A program made the position numbers and the translations under genes. This document shows positions 1 to 5,909 of a stretch of 9,189 bases of DNA, in pieces (the first letter of the stretch is position 1; every line of letters starts with the position of its first letter). Source of the stretch: an uncultured Asticcacaulis sp. (lineage in GTDB: Bacteria; Pseudomonadota; Alphaproteobacteria; Caulobacterales; Caulobacteraceae); NCBI GenBank assembly GCA_946482045.1, contig CAMLPZ010000165.1:1-9189 (forward strand), written 5' to 3'. Below the pieces are notes generated by a model. It did not search any database. It was not told where the DNA came from and saw only the letters and a list, made by a program, of their open reading frames with translations.

Positions 1-428
1 CGGCCGAGATTCAATGATTGCGGGCCGGTGTTCGAGGTGCGCCCATGAGCACCGTAGGTGGCGGTGCGCGCCGTGCGATTGTTCAGGTCTTCGGCGACGG
101 CCGCGACAATGCCTTCGGTGACCGTCTTGGCCGCGATGACGGCGCTTTCGTAGCGCGCCAGGGTCTTATCGAACAGTTCCGTTGCTTCGCGCAAGGCGTT
201 CTTTTCATTAACAGAAATGCCGCCGAGCAGGCTCGGGTCGGCCTTGATGCGGGCGGTTTCCAGCCGGTAGAGGTTCGACAGGGACCGCGTTTCCTCGATA
301 CCGCCCACCAGGTCTTGGGGGCGGTGGGCTTCCAGGACGGCCGTGTCGCCGGCCAGGCGGTCGGTAAGGCGCTTGGTCAGGGCCAGGAGCTGAGTGGCGC
401 GGTCGGATGGGGTCTGTGCGGATAACAT
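1..428 (-). CDS. flbY: FlbY-like flagellar protein, 3' end cut by window edge
   Basis: Read from the ATG at 428 on the minus strand, the frame is open for 142 codons to the window edge, with no stop seen. The protein begins MLSAQTPSDRATQLLALTKR and is helical, charged and soluble, with no signal peptide or membrane segment. The name rests mainly on position: in Caulobacter, flgI is followed by cheL and then flbY, and here the ORF starts 4 bases after the cheL stop in the same order. The core resembles FlbY/FlgN-like flagellar helper proteins, including 'LVGGIEETRSLSNLYRLE' and a C-terminal stretch rich in Arg, Asn and Gly. FlbY is needed for flagellum formation in Caulobacter, but its biochemical role is unclear to me. 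It is probably transcribed from the flgI promoter. A FlgN-type export chaperone is the main alternative. Confidence 0.72.
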   Translation of the reverse strand, partial: MLSAQTPSDRATQLLALTKRLTDRLAGDTAVLEAHRPQDLVGGIEETRSLSNLYRLETARIKADPSLLGGISVNEKNALREATELFDKTLARYESAVIAAKTVTEGIVAAVAEDLNNRTARTATYGAHGRTSNTGPQSLNLG

Positions 429-432
429 GAGA

Positions 433-756
433 CTATGCTGCGCCCTGAAGCTTAAGGAGTTCTTTCTGCATCATGGTAGAGATGCCGACGCCGCCGCGCT
501 TCGCCATCTGTTCGGCCATGGCGCCGATATAGAAGGAACGCATGGCCTCTTCGCCGTGGCCGCCGCCGAACGGACCGTCGGTTTCCAGGCCTTCGAACAT
601 CGGCGCCAGAAGCTGTGACAGCACCATCGACTCGAACTCCTCGCCAAGCTTGGCGTTGCTCTTGCCGGAGCCTGTCGCATTGACGGCGCGCGTCATGGCA
701 GCGTCGGCACGGGCGGTTTCGGCGTTTTGCAGGGTAAGGAGCGCGGTCGTGTCCAT
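433..756 (-). CDS. cheL: CheL, FlgJ-type rod-binding protein (short form)
   Basis: This 107-residue protein matches the N-terminal rod-binding domain of FlgJ. The family signature is the stretch FESMVLSQLLAPMFEGL (about residues 41-57), followed by GGGHGEEAMRSFYIGAMAEQ and a helical end, STMMQKELLKLQ. Enterobacterial FlgJ carries a second, peptidoglycan-hydrolase domain. That domain is absent here, as is usual in alphaproteobacteria, where the short protein is called CheL. It is thought to act in the periplasm as a rod-assembly scaffold, although no classic signal peptide is visible. The start codon overlaps the flgI stop by one base (TAATG), so translation is probably coupled to flgI. Confidence 0.9.
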   Translation of the reverse strand: MDTTALLTLQNAETARADAAMTRAVNATGSGKSNAKLGEEFESMVLSQLLAPMFEGLETDGPFGGGHGEEAMRSFYIGAMAEQMAKRGGVGISTMMQKELLKLQGAA

Positions 757-1892
757 TACATCACCTGAATTTCGGCCTGGAGGGCGCCTGCAGCCTTGAT
801 GGCCTGAAGGATGGAAATCATGTCGCGCGGCGTGACGCCCAGGGCGTTGAGGCCGGCCACGAGATCCGACAGCGATGCACCGCCGCCGAGCTGGATCAGG
901 CGCTTGCCCTTTTCTTCATCAACATTGATATCGGTCGCGGGAATGGCAGCGGTCTGGCCCTGGCTGAACGGTGCGGGCTGGCTGATGTCCGGGGTCTCGT
1001 CCACTCGGATAGTGAGATTGCCCTGGGCGATGGCGACGCGCGACAGACGGACATTCTCGCCCATGACGATGACGCCGTTGACCTCGTCGATCACCACCTT
1101 GGCCACTTCGTCGACATCGACGCTCATGGCTTCGATCTGGGTGACGAAGTCGACCATCTTGGTCCCGGCGGGCGGTTTGATGGCGACGGTCGTCGGGTTC
1201 TGGGCGATGGCCGAGCCGGGATATCCACCATTGATCGCCGAGGCAATGCGCTTGGAGGTCGTGAAGTCGGGATTGCGCAGGGTCAGGCGCAGCCACGGCA
1301 TGGAGTTGAAATCAAAATTGGTCTCGCGCTCGATGATGCCGCCCGAAGCGATGCGGCCCGAGGTCGGTACGCCCTTGGTGATGGACGATCCCGACGCGCC
1401 GCCGGCCGAAACCGAGCCGGTCTGGACGGTGCCTTGGGCGACCGCATAGGCTTCGCCATCGGCGCCCAGCAGCGGCGTGACCATCAGCGTGCCGCCGAGC
1501 AGGCTTTTGGCGTCGCACATCGCCGAGACCGAGATGTCGACCGGCGCACCGGGGGCTGCGAAGGGCTGAAGCTCGGCCGTGACCATGACGGCGGCGGCGT
1601 TCTTGGTGTTGAGGTTGCCGTCGCGGATATTGACTTGGAGGCGCTCCATCATGCTTTCCAGGCTTTGCATCAGCATGGGGCAGTTGCGGACCGTATCGCC
1701 GGTGCCGTTCAGGCCGACGACGATGCCATAGCCAACCAGGTGGTTGCTGCGGACGCCTTCGACATCGACAATATCCTTGATGCGCGACGCCGACTGGGCC
1801 GAGGAAGCCATCAGCAGGCCGCCAAGTGCGGCGGCCGCGATAGCGGCGCTGCCCAGCAGGGGCGTCAGAAGCGTCAGTTGGCGAGCACGCAT
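756..1892 (-). CDS. flgI: FlgI, flagellar P-ring protein precursor
   Basis: FlgI forms the P-ring, the bushing around the flagellar rod in the peptidoglycan layer. The 378-residue protein starts MRARQLTLLT with a long hydrophobic signal sequence (about residues 7-30). Cleavage is likely near residues 34-36, just before the mature start RIKDIVDVEGVRSNHLVGYG, which is highly conserved in FlgI. Further family blocks are VVGLNGTGD, the region around IASAINGGYPG, and a C-terminal LVAGLNALGVTPRDMISILQ. I chose ATG 1892 over an in-frame TTG at 1898 because a GACGGA ribosome-binding site lies 7 bases upstream of the ATG but almost touches the TTG. Only two cysteines occur (71 and 126). They could form a periplasmic disulfide, but they are not at the late positions used by the enterobacterial protein. 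It is first gene of the flgI-cheL-flbY operon, with a sigma-54-type promoter upstream. Confidence 0.96.
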   Translation of the reverse strand: MRARQLTLLTPLLGSAAIAAAALGGLLMASSAQSASRIKDIVDVEGVRSNHLVGYGIVVGLNGTGDTVRNCPMLMQSLESMMERLQVNIRDGNLNTKNAAAVMVTAELQPFAAPGAPVDISVSAMCDAKSLLGGTLMVTPLLGADGEAYAVAQGTVQTGSVSAGGASGSSITKGVPTSGRIASGGIIERETNFDFNSMPWLRLTLRNPDFTTSKRIASAINGGYPGSAIAQNPTTVAIKPPAGTKMVDFVTQIEAMSVDVDEVAKVVIDEVNGVIVMGENVRLSRVAIAQGNLTIRVDETPDISQPAPFSQGQTAAIPATDINVDEEKGKRLIQLGGGASLSDLVAGLNALGVTPRDMISILQAIKAAGALQAEIQVM

Positions 1893-1907
1893 AAGCAAAT
1901 CCGTCGG

Positions 1908-1915
1908 TTAACCAT
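1908..1915 (+). promoter_or_regulatory. CtrA half-site-like TTAACCAT
   Basis: TTAACCAT matches the half-site form of the CtrA recognition sequence known from Caulobacter. It sits between the flgI sigma-54 element and the flgI start codon, at about the expected transcription start (near 1918), so a bound protein there would more likely block than activate. This is a single 8-base match with no second half at the usual spacing, so it may be chance. Confidence 0.3.
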
Positions 1916-1927
1916 ACTTGCCCGGAT

Positions 1928-1944
1928 AAGCGAGTTTCGTGCCA
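1928..1944 (-). promoter_or_regulatory. Sigma-54 promoter of flgI
   Basis: On the minus strand the sequence reads TGGCACG-AAAC-TCGCT. The sigma-54 consensus is TGGCACG-N4-TTGC(A/T). The -24 element is perfect, the GG-to-GC spacing is the required 10 bases, and the -12 element has one mismatch (TCGC for TTGC). Transcription would start near 1918, giving a leader of about 26 bases before flgI. Late flagellar operons in Caulobacter use sigma-54 with the activator FlbD, which fits this gene. Confidence 0.82.
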
Positions 1945-1971
1945 GATCGAAAGGCGAAAATTGTTGAATTG

Positions 1972-1984
1972 AATCAGCTTCTTA
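1972..1984 (+). promoter_or_regulatory. IHF-like binding site
   Basis: AATCAGCTTCTTA matches the IHF consensus WATCAANNNNTTR with a single mismatch (G for the final A of the first block). It lies between the sigma-54 element at 1928-1944 and the inverted repeat at 2020-2067, where IHF bends DNA in the described Caulobacter sigma-54 flagellar promoters. It overlaps GAATC (1971-1975), a GANTC site of the CcrM methylase. Position supports the call more than the match itself does. Confidence 0.5.
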
Positions 1985-2019
1985 ATTTTTGACACGCCAG
2001 CCATGGTAAAGGTGGGGAA

Positions 2020-2067
2020 AATATTGCCGGGCCGTTAAGGCTTCGCTTACCCGCGACCGGCAATATT
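2020..2067. promoter_or_regulatory. 11-bp perfect inverted repeat, candidate sigma-54 enhancer
   Basis: The arms AATATTGCCGG (2020-2030) and CCGGCAATATT (2057-2067) are exact reverse complements separated by 26 bases. The nearer arm is about 76 bases upstream of the flgI -24 element, in the range for sigma-54 activator sites. Caulobacter FlbD binds GC-rich ftr elements containing CGGCA-type half sites, and each arm contains TTGCCGG or CCGGCAA. FlbD binding is inferred. The same repeat could also act on fliX, because it lies upstream of both genes. Confidence 0.55.
2035..2050 (+). promoter_or_regulatory. Degenerate CtrA-like site upstream of fliX
   Basis: TTAA at 2035-2038 is followed after 8 bases by TTAC at 2047-2050. 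The full CtrA site is TTAA-N7-TTAA(C), so this copy has one extra spacer base and one mismatch. It lies inside the loop of the 11-bp inverted repeat. Early (class II) flagellar genes such as fliX are CtrA-activated in Caulobacter, and I saw no better candidate upstream of fliX. Confidence 0.28.
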
Positions 2068-2153
2068 GTCCCTCTGTGATTGCGTGGGCGAGAATGCCCG
2101 TCGAGTAAAGAATAGGCGCGCTGATCTAAACGATGTTTACCGTGGGTCAGACT

Positions 2154-2579
2154 ATGACGATGAAGATCAATTCGGCGACCGGCACAGGCATGGGCCCCGT
2201 TTCAGGCGGCGTACGCCGTACCGGCGACGGCTTTTCCTTAAGCAAGAGTGGCGACGCGCAAAAGACGGCCGGTCCGGCCCAGGCGTCGGCGGCGCTGGGC
2301 GCTTTCGGCGTCGACGCATTGCTGGCATTGCAGGCCGAAGACGATGTCCTGACCGGCCGCCGCCGCCGCCAGATCAAGCGCTCCAACGACATTCTCGATG
2401 CCCTGGACGACGTCAAGGTCAGCGTCCTGTCGGGCACGATCGACGATGAGGCGCTGCTGCGCCTGCAGGGCCTGATCGCCCAGCACCGCGAGGATATCGA
2501 GGACCAGAAACTGCAGGGCGTCCTGAACGAAATCGAGACGCGCGCCTTTGTCGAACTGGCCAAGCGGAAGCTGATGTAG
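2154..2579 (+). CDS. fliX: FliX, flagellar assembly checkpoint regulator
   Basis: FliX couples completion of the flagellar basal body to late gene expression by binding and controlling the sigma-54 activator FlbD in Caulobacter. The 141-residue protein has a Gly/Ser/Ala-rich N-terminal tail (about 1-50), then the conserved core: VDALLALQ (53-60), a basic patch GRRRRQIKR (68-76), NDILDALDDVKVSVLSG (78-94), and the C-terminal block LQGVLNEIETRAFVELAKRK (120-139). Its divergent placement against flgI is the Caulobacter arrangement. In-frame ATGs exist at 2133, 2154 and 2160. A GTGGGT ribosome-binding-like stretch best fits 2154. A start at 2160 would give MKIN, the short N-terminus I expect for the family, so the first residues are uncertain. 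No FlbD gene lies in this window. Confidence 0.9.
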   Translation: MTMKINSATGTGMGPVSGGVRRTGDGFSLSKSGDAQKTAGPAQASAALGAFGVDALLALQAEDDVLTGRRRRQIKRSNDILDALDDVKVSVLSGTIDDEALLRLQGLIAQHREDIEDQKLQGVLNEIETRAFVELAKRKLM

Positions 2580-2584
2580 GGCGG

Positions 2585-2606
2585 GACGGCGGAATTACCG
2601 CCTGTC
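2585..2606 (+). terminator. Hairpin after fliX, weak terminator candidate
   Basis: GGCGG (2588-2592) pairs with CCGCC (2598-2602) around an AATTA loop. After one bulged T, GAC (2585-2587) pairs with GTC (2604-2606). The hairpin begins 6 bases after the fliX stop. There is no run of T after it, so Rho-independent termination would be inefficient. Confidence 0.4.
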
Positions 2607-2619
2607 GCGAACAAATCGC

Positions 2620-2648
2620 TTCACAGGTTAACCGGACCGCACTATAAG
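2620..2648 (+). promoter_or_regulatory. Candidate sigma-70 promoter of dksA with palindromic spacer
   Basis: TTCACA (2620-2625) and TATAAG (2643-2648) are separated by exactly 17 bases and read toward dksA. They would give a start near 2655 and a leader of about 150 bases. The spacer opens with the perfect palindrome GGTTAACC (2626-2633), which contains a TTAAC CtrA-type core, so a regulator could occlude the promoter. This is the best -35/-10 pair I could find in the 225-base gap between fliX and dksA. Confidence 0.45.
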
Positions 2649-2730
2649 CCGCCGCAATCCGGCGTCGCGCGAACAGCTACGTGACCGGGCTATGGTACTG
2701 TTTTTGCTGCGGGGCCTGTCAGGTTCCCAA

Positions 2731-2748
2731 TCCCGTACAGATACGGGA
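2731..2748 (+). other. Hairpin in the dksA leader
   Basis: TCCCGTA (2731-2737) and TACGGGA (2742-2748) form a perfect 7-bp stem with the 4-base loop CAGA, 56 bases upstream of the dksA start codon. No T tract follows, so it is not a standard terminator. It could be a leader structure or an operator. The rest of the gap (2649-2804) shows nothing else I can name. Confidence 0.45.
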
Positions 2749-2804
2749 CGGGCCGTCACCCTGCCAAGAAAGTTTGGCGTCGATCATCGGGGGTCCAAGA
2801 GCAT

Positions 2805-3233
2805 ATGTCCGAAACCGCACCGGTTATGAGTACAACAGGGTACCGTCCTTCCGAGGGCGAAGAGTACATGAATCCCAATCAGCTGGCCTATTTCCGCGCC
2901 AAGCTGAATGCCTGGAAGGATGAGATCCTCCGCGGCGCCAAGGAAACCGTCAACATCATGCAGAAAGAGACGGAGAACCACCCTGACCTGGTGGATCGCG
3001 CCTCTTCGGAATCGGATCGCGCGCTGGAACTGCGTACCCGCGACCGCCAGCGCAAGCTGATCAGCAAGATCGACGAAGCCATTTCGCGCATCGATGACGG
3101 CTCCTACGGTTATTGCGAGGAAACCGGCGAACCGATCGGCCTTGGCCGCCTCGAAGCCCGCCCAACGGCAACGCTGAGCATCGAGGCCCAGGAGCGCCAC
3201 GAGCGTTCGGAACGCGTCCACCGCGACGACTGA
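2805..3233 (+). CDS. dksA: DksA, RNA polymerase-binding transcription factor, cysteine-poor type
   Basis: DksA enters the RNA polymerase secondary channel and, with ppGpp, resets transcription of rRNA and amino-acid genes. This 142-residue protein has the usual layout: an extended N-terminus, a long coiled coil (about 25-100) and a C-terminal zinc-finger-like fold. The functional coiled-coil tip motif DxxDxA is intact (D61, D64, A66 in HPDLVDRASS). The zinc site is not: the four cysteines of the E. coli protein are replaced here by C104, T107, S125 and A128 (YCEET and LSIEA). Such cysteine-poor DksA occurs in alphaproteobacteria and in the second DksA of Pseudomonas, and it still works without tight zinc binding. 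I kept ATG 2805; the next in-frame start, M8, would remove only a few variable residues. Its proximity to fliX suggests an old Caulobacterales neighbourhood. Confidence 0.94.
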   Translation: MSETAPVMSTTGYRPSEGEEYMNPNQLAYFRAKLNAWKDEILRGAKETVNIMQKETENHPDLVDRASSESDRALELRTRDRQRKLISKIDEAISRIDDGSYGYCEETGEPIGLGRLEARPTATLSIEAQERHERSERVHRDD

Positions 3234-3259
3234 TTAGTCAGTAAGTACTTACTGACTAA
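3234..3259. repeat. Perfect 26-bp palindrome directly after dksA
   Basis: The 13-base arm TTAGTCAGTAAGT (3234-3246) is followed without spacer by its exact reverse complement ACTTACTGACTAA (3247-3259). It starts on the base after the dksA stop codon and ends 73 bases before gltX. It is AT-rich in GC-rich surroundings and has an internal 4-base rhythm (AGTC-AGTA-AGTA). No T tract follows, so it is a poor Rho-independent terminator. Its symmetry and its AGTAAGT/ACTTACT core resemble operators of TetR-family repressors; that assignment is inference, and no such regulator is encoded in the window. Confidence 0.8.
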
Positions 3260-3292
3260 AAGTCTTTGAAAAACGCGCGTTGCGGCGTATGG

Positions 3293-3317
3293 GGTGTCAC
3301 CGATTTATTGTGACATC
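3293..3317 (+). promoter_or_regulatory. Inverted repeat in the gltX leader
   Basis: TGTCAC (3295-3300) and GTGACA (3310-3315) are exact reverse complements with a 9-base spacer. A G-T wobble and a G-C pair extend the stem to 8 bp in RNA. It ends 15 bases before the gltX start codon. It may be an operator or an mRNA hairpin close to the ribosome-binding region. A GATTC site (CcrM target type) follows at 3327-3331. Confidence 0.45.
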
Positions 3318-3332
3318 AGAGACTTGGATTCC

Positions 3333-4688
3333 ATGACCGTGAAGGTTCGTTTCGCCCCGTCGCCCACCGGCCGTATCCACGCCGGCAATGTCCGCGCCGC
3401 GCTTATCAACTGGCTGTTTGCCCGCAAGTATGGCGGCGTCTTCGTCCTGCGCATCGACGACACCGATCTTGAGCGCTCGACGAAGGAAAATGAGGACCTG
3501 ATCGAGACCGACCTGAAGTGGCTGGGGCTCGAATGGCAGGAGCGCTATAACCAGTCCAAGCGCTTCGACATCTATCAGAAGGCGGCCGATCACCTGAAAG
3601 CCATTGGGCGTCTCTATCCGGCCTATGAGACCGCAGAGGAACTCGACCGCCGCCGCAAGGTGCAACTGTCGCGTGGTCTGCCGCCGGTTTATGACCGCGC
3701 CGCGCTCAAGCTGACCGACGAAGAGCGCGCGGCGCTGGAAGCCGAAGGCCGCAAGCCGCACTGGCGCTTCAAGCTCGATGGCAAGCGCGTCGCGTGGGAA
3801 GACCTGGTGCGCGGCCACTGCGAAGTCGACACGACCTCGATGTCGGACCCGGTGCTGATTCGCGAGGACGGCGCCTTTCTCTACACCCTGCCGTCGGTGG
3901 TCGACGATCTCGACATGAAGATCAGCCACGTCATCCGCGGCGAGGACCACGTCGCCAATACTGGTACGCAGATCGAGATTTTCGAAGCCCTGGCGGACTT
4001 CTTTGGCGGCCAGAAACTGCCGACCTTCGCGCACATGACCCTGCTGGTCGGGGCGGACGGCGAGGGGCTGTCGAAGCGCCTCGGGTCGCTGTCGGTATCG
4101 CAGATGCGCGAGGACGGCTTGGAGCCGCTGGCCATCGTGTCGCATCTCGCCAAGATCGGCACGTCCGATCCGCTGGAAGCCGCGCCGTCGCTCGAATCAC
4201 TGGCCGCGTTGCAGGACTTCGACAAGATGGGCCGCGCGCCGGCGCGCTACGACTTCGACGACCTGATGCGCCTCAATGCCGCGGTCATCCAGGCTATCCC
4301 CTATGCCGAGGCCAAGCCGCGCCTCGAGGCACTGGGCGCCGACATGCCAGCTCCTTGGGGCGAGCTGTTCTGGGATACCGTCAAGATGAACCTGCAGAAG
4401 TTCGCGGACGTGAAGGTTTGGGCCGATATCGTCTCGGGTGATATTACGCCGAAGATCGAGGACGCGGCCTTCGCCGCTAAGGCTTTGGAACTGCTGCCTG
4501 CCGACTATGGCCGTGACGGCTGGCAGCAATGGTCGGCCGCTATCAAGGAAGCCACCGGCGCCAAGGGCAAGGCCTTGTTCATGCCGCTGCGCCAGGCCCT
4601 GACCGGCATGGATCACGGCCCGGACATGGGTGCCTTGAGCTTCCTGATCGGACGTGACAAGATCGCCAAAAGACTACAAGGCGTCTAA
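3333..4688 (+). CDS. gltX: Glutamyl-tRNA synthetase
   Basis: The enzyme charges tRNA with glutamate using ATP. The 451-residue protein opens with the class I signature RFAPSPTGRIHAGN; HAGN (residues 16-19) is its form of the HIGH motif. The second class I motif is GLSKR (245-249, KMSKS type). Other family blocks are LRIDDTDLERS (39-49) and VIRGEDHVANT (200-210). The cysteine-based zinc site of the E. coli enzyme is missing: YPAYETAEELDRRRK occupies that stretch. I chose ATG 3333 because it places the catalytic motif at the usual distance from the N-terminus; an upstream GTG at 3294 would add 13 unconserved residues. Alphaproteobacteria often carry two GltX paralogues, one of which mischarges tRNA-Gln for later amidation, and this sequence alone does not show which one this is. 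It heads a likely operon with three small genes downstream. Confidence 0.96.
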   Translation: MTVKVRFAPSPTGRIHAGNVRAALINWLFARKYGGVFVLRIDDTDLERSTKENEDLIETDLKWLGLEWQERYNQSKRFDIYQKAADHLKAIGRLYPAYETAEELDRRRKVQLSRGLPPVYDRAALKLTDEERAALEAEGRKPHWRFKLDGKRVAWEDLVRGHCEVDTTSMSDPVLIREDGAFLYTLPSVVDDLDMKISHVIRGEDHVANTGTQIEIFEALADFFGGQKLPTFAHMTLLVGADGEGLSKRLGSLSVSQMREDGLEPLAIVSHLAKIGTSDPLEAAPSLESLAALQDFDKMGRAPARYDFDDLMRLNAAVIQAIPYAEAKPRLEALGADMPAPWGELFWDTVKMNLQKFADVKVWADIVSGDITPKIEDAAFAAKALELLPADYGRDGWQQWSAAIKEATGAKGKALFMPLRQALTGMDHGPDMGALSFLIGRDKIAKRLQGV

Positions 4689-4704
4689 ATAGGAGACGGT
4701 GGAA

Positions 4705-5169
4705 ATGCGTAAGGTCTTCAGTGGGTTTTGCGTATTTCTTGTGGTGGCGGCGCCCCATGCCCATTCAGAGGGCGTCGATGATCTTGGCTGGCTGGCCGGC
4801 TGCTGGACCATGAGCAAGGACGGCCGGGTGACGGAGGAAACCTGGCTCAGGCCGGCGGGCGGGACAGCTCTGGGCGTCGGTCGTACCCTGCGCGATGGGG
4901 CTTTGCGCCAATACGAATTCATGCGCATCGATATGCAAAACGGGGTGCCGACCTTTACCGCCATTCCATCGGGTCAGGCCCAGGCCAGCTTTCCTGCCGT
5001 AAGCCAGACGGCCAGCGAAATCGTCTTTGAAAACAAGGCGCATGACTTCCCCCAGACCATCACCTACCGGTCGTCCGGGCCGGATACCTTGTATGCGGCA
5101 ATTCACGGGCCGGTAAACGGCAACCTGCGGACTATCGAATTCACCTACAAACGCTGTGAGGGCAAATGA
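4705..5169 (+). CDS. Exported DUF6265 family protein
   Basis: This 154-residue protein has an N-terminal signal sequence ([21 protein letters not shown]), so it is probably secreted to the periplasm. The mature part begins with [10 protein letters not shown] and continues through [22 protein letters not shown]. These two blocks are typical of DUF6265, a small lipocalin-like or beta-barrel family of unknown function. A later block, [16 protein letters not shown], is also typical. I chose ATG 4705 because AGGAGA (4691-4696) lies 8 bases upstream, whereas GTG 4699 is too close to it. The gene begins 16 bases after the gltX stop and overlaps the next gene by 4 bases (ATGA), so it belongs to the gltX transcription unit. 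Function is unknown; a ligand-binding role is only a guess from the fold. Confidence 0.82.
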   Translation: MRKVFSGFCVFLVVAAPHAHSEGVDDLGWLAGCWTMSKDGRVTEETWLRPAGGTALGVGRTLRDGALRQYEFMRIDMQNGVPTFTAIPSGQAQASFPAVSQTASEIVFENKAHDFPQTITYRSSGPDTLYAAIHGPVNGNLRTIEFTYKRCEGK

Positions 5170-5909
5170 TCAAGCACCTGTCCATCCTCGCCCTGTGCCT
5201 GGCCGCGTCCAGCGCCCATGCTCAGACCGATTATGAAAAGTCGCGCGCGACCGAAGTGTATAACCCGATCCCGGCGGCGGTAGGCTTCGCCAATGGTGTG
5301 CCATCGGACGCTGTGGTGCTGTTCGACGGCACCGGCCTCGATAAGTGGGAAGCGGTCAAGGGTGGCGCGGCCGATTGGACGGTTGCCGACGGCGCTATTG
5401 AGGTCAAGGCTGGCGCGGGCGACATTCGCACGAAGGAGTCGTTCTGCGACGTCCAACTGCACGTCGAATGGCAGACGCCGACGACCATTACCGATAAGGA
5501 TGGCAAGCCATTGGAAGGCCAGGCGCGCAACAACAGTGGCGTGTTTCTGCAGGAGCGCTACGAGGTTCAGGTGCTCGATTCGTATAAGGCCGACACCTAC
5601 ACCAACGGTCAGGCGGGCTCGGTCTACAAGCAAAGCGTCCCGCTGGTGAACGCCTCGAAGGCGCCGGGCGAATGGCAGACCTACGATATCATCTATACCG
5701 CGCCGAAATTCGACGGCAAGGCGCTGAAGTCGCCCGGTCGCATTACGGTCCTGCACAACGGCGTAGTCGTCCAGAACAATGTCGAGATAAAGGGACCGAC
5801 CGCCTGGATCGGCAAGCCGCCCTATGAGGCCCACGGCTGCGCGCCGATAAGGCTTCAGGACCACGGCAATCCAGTGAAGTTCCGCAACATCTGGGTGCGC
5901 GGCCTGTGA
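5166..5909 (+). CDS. Exported DUF1080 (3-keto-disaccharide hydrolase-like) protein
   Basis: The 247-residue protein has a clear signal peptide ending SSAHA, with cleavage before Q20. The body fits DUF1080, a concanavalin-like jelly-roll domain found in proteins that hydrolyse 3-keto-sugars or bind glycans. Supporting blocks are [12 protein letters not shown] (50-61), [13 protein letters not shown] (69-81), LHVEWQTP (98-105), [19 protein letters not shown] (122-140), [17 protein letters not shown] (168-184) and [20 protein letters not shown] (193-212). The NSGVFL...YEVQVLDS segment and the HNG turn are the usual family landmarks. The substrate is unknown. It overlaps the DUF6265 gene by ATGA and the arsC-like gene by GTGA, indicating coupled translation. 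No sugar oxidoreductase or transporter gene is nearby, so a role in sugar use is not supported by context. Confidence 0.88.
   Translation: MIKHLSILALCLAASSAHAQTDYEKSRATEVYNPIPAAVGFANGVPSDAVVLFDGTGLDKWEAVKGGAADWTVADGAIEVKAGAGDIRTKESFCDVQLHVEWQTPTTITDKDGKPLEGQARNNSGVFLQERYEVQVLDSYKADTYTNGQAGSVYKQSVPLVNASKAPGEWQTYDIIYTAPKFDGKALKSPGRITVLHNGVVVQNNVEIKGPTAWIGKPPYEAHGCAPIRLQDHGNPVKFRNIWVRGL

Noticed and set aside
811..1967. Long plus-strand frames opposite flgI
   Set aside because: They are antisense to a clearly conserved flgI, have no ribosome-binding sites and show no recognisable protein features; high GC keeps the opposite strand open.
1989..2010. TTGACA at 1989-1994 as a -35 for fliX
   Set aside because: No acceptable -10 lies 16-18 bases downstream; the sequence there is GTGGGG.
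2681..2923. 80-codon GTG-start frame with a CFCCGAC cluster upstream of dksA
   Set aside because: It overlaps the dksA start out of frame by about 120 bases, has no ribosome-binding site, and its second half is just shifted dksA sequence.
3266..3293. TTGAAA-N16-TATGGG as a gltX promoter
   Set aside because: The -10 is poor and the spacer is short; it is too weak to list as a feature, though gltX probably has a promoter in this gap.
3297..4145. 282-codon minus-strand frame within gltX
   Set aside because: It is antisense to conserved gltX motifs, and its composition is that of a GC-driven shadow frame.
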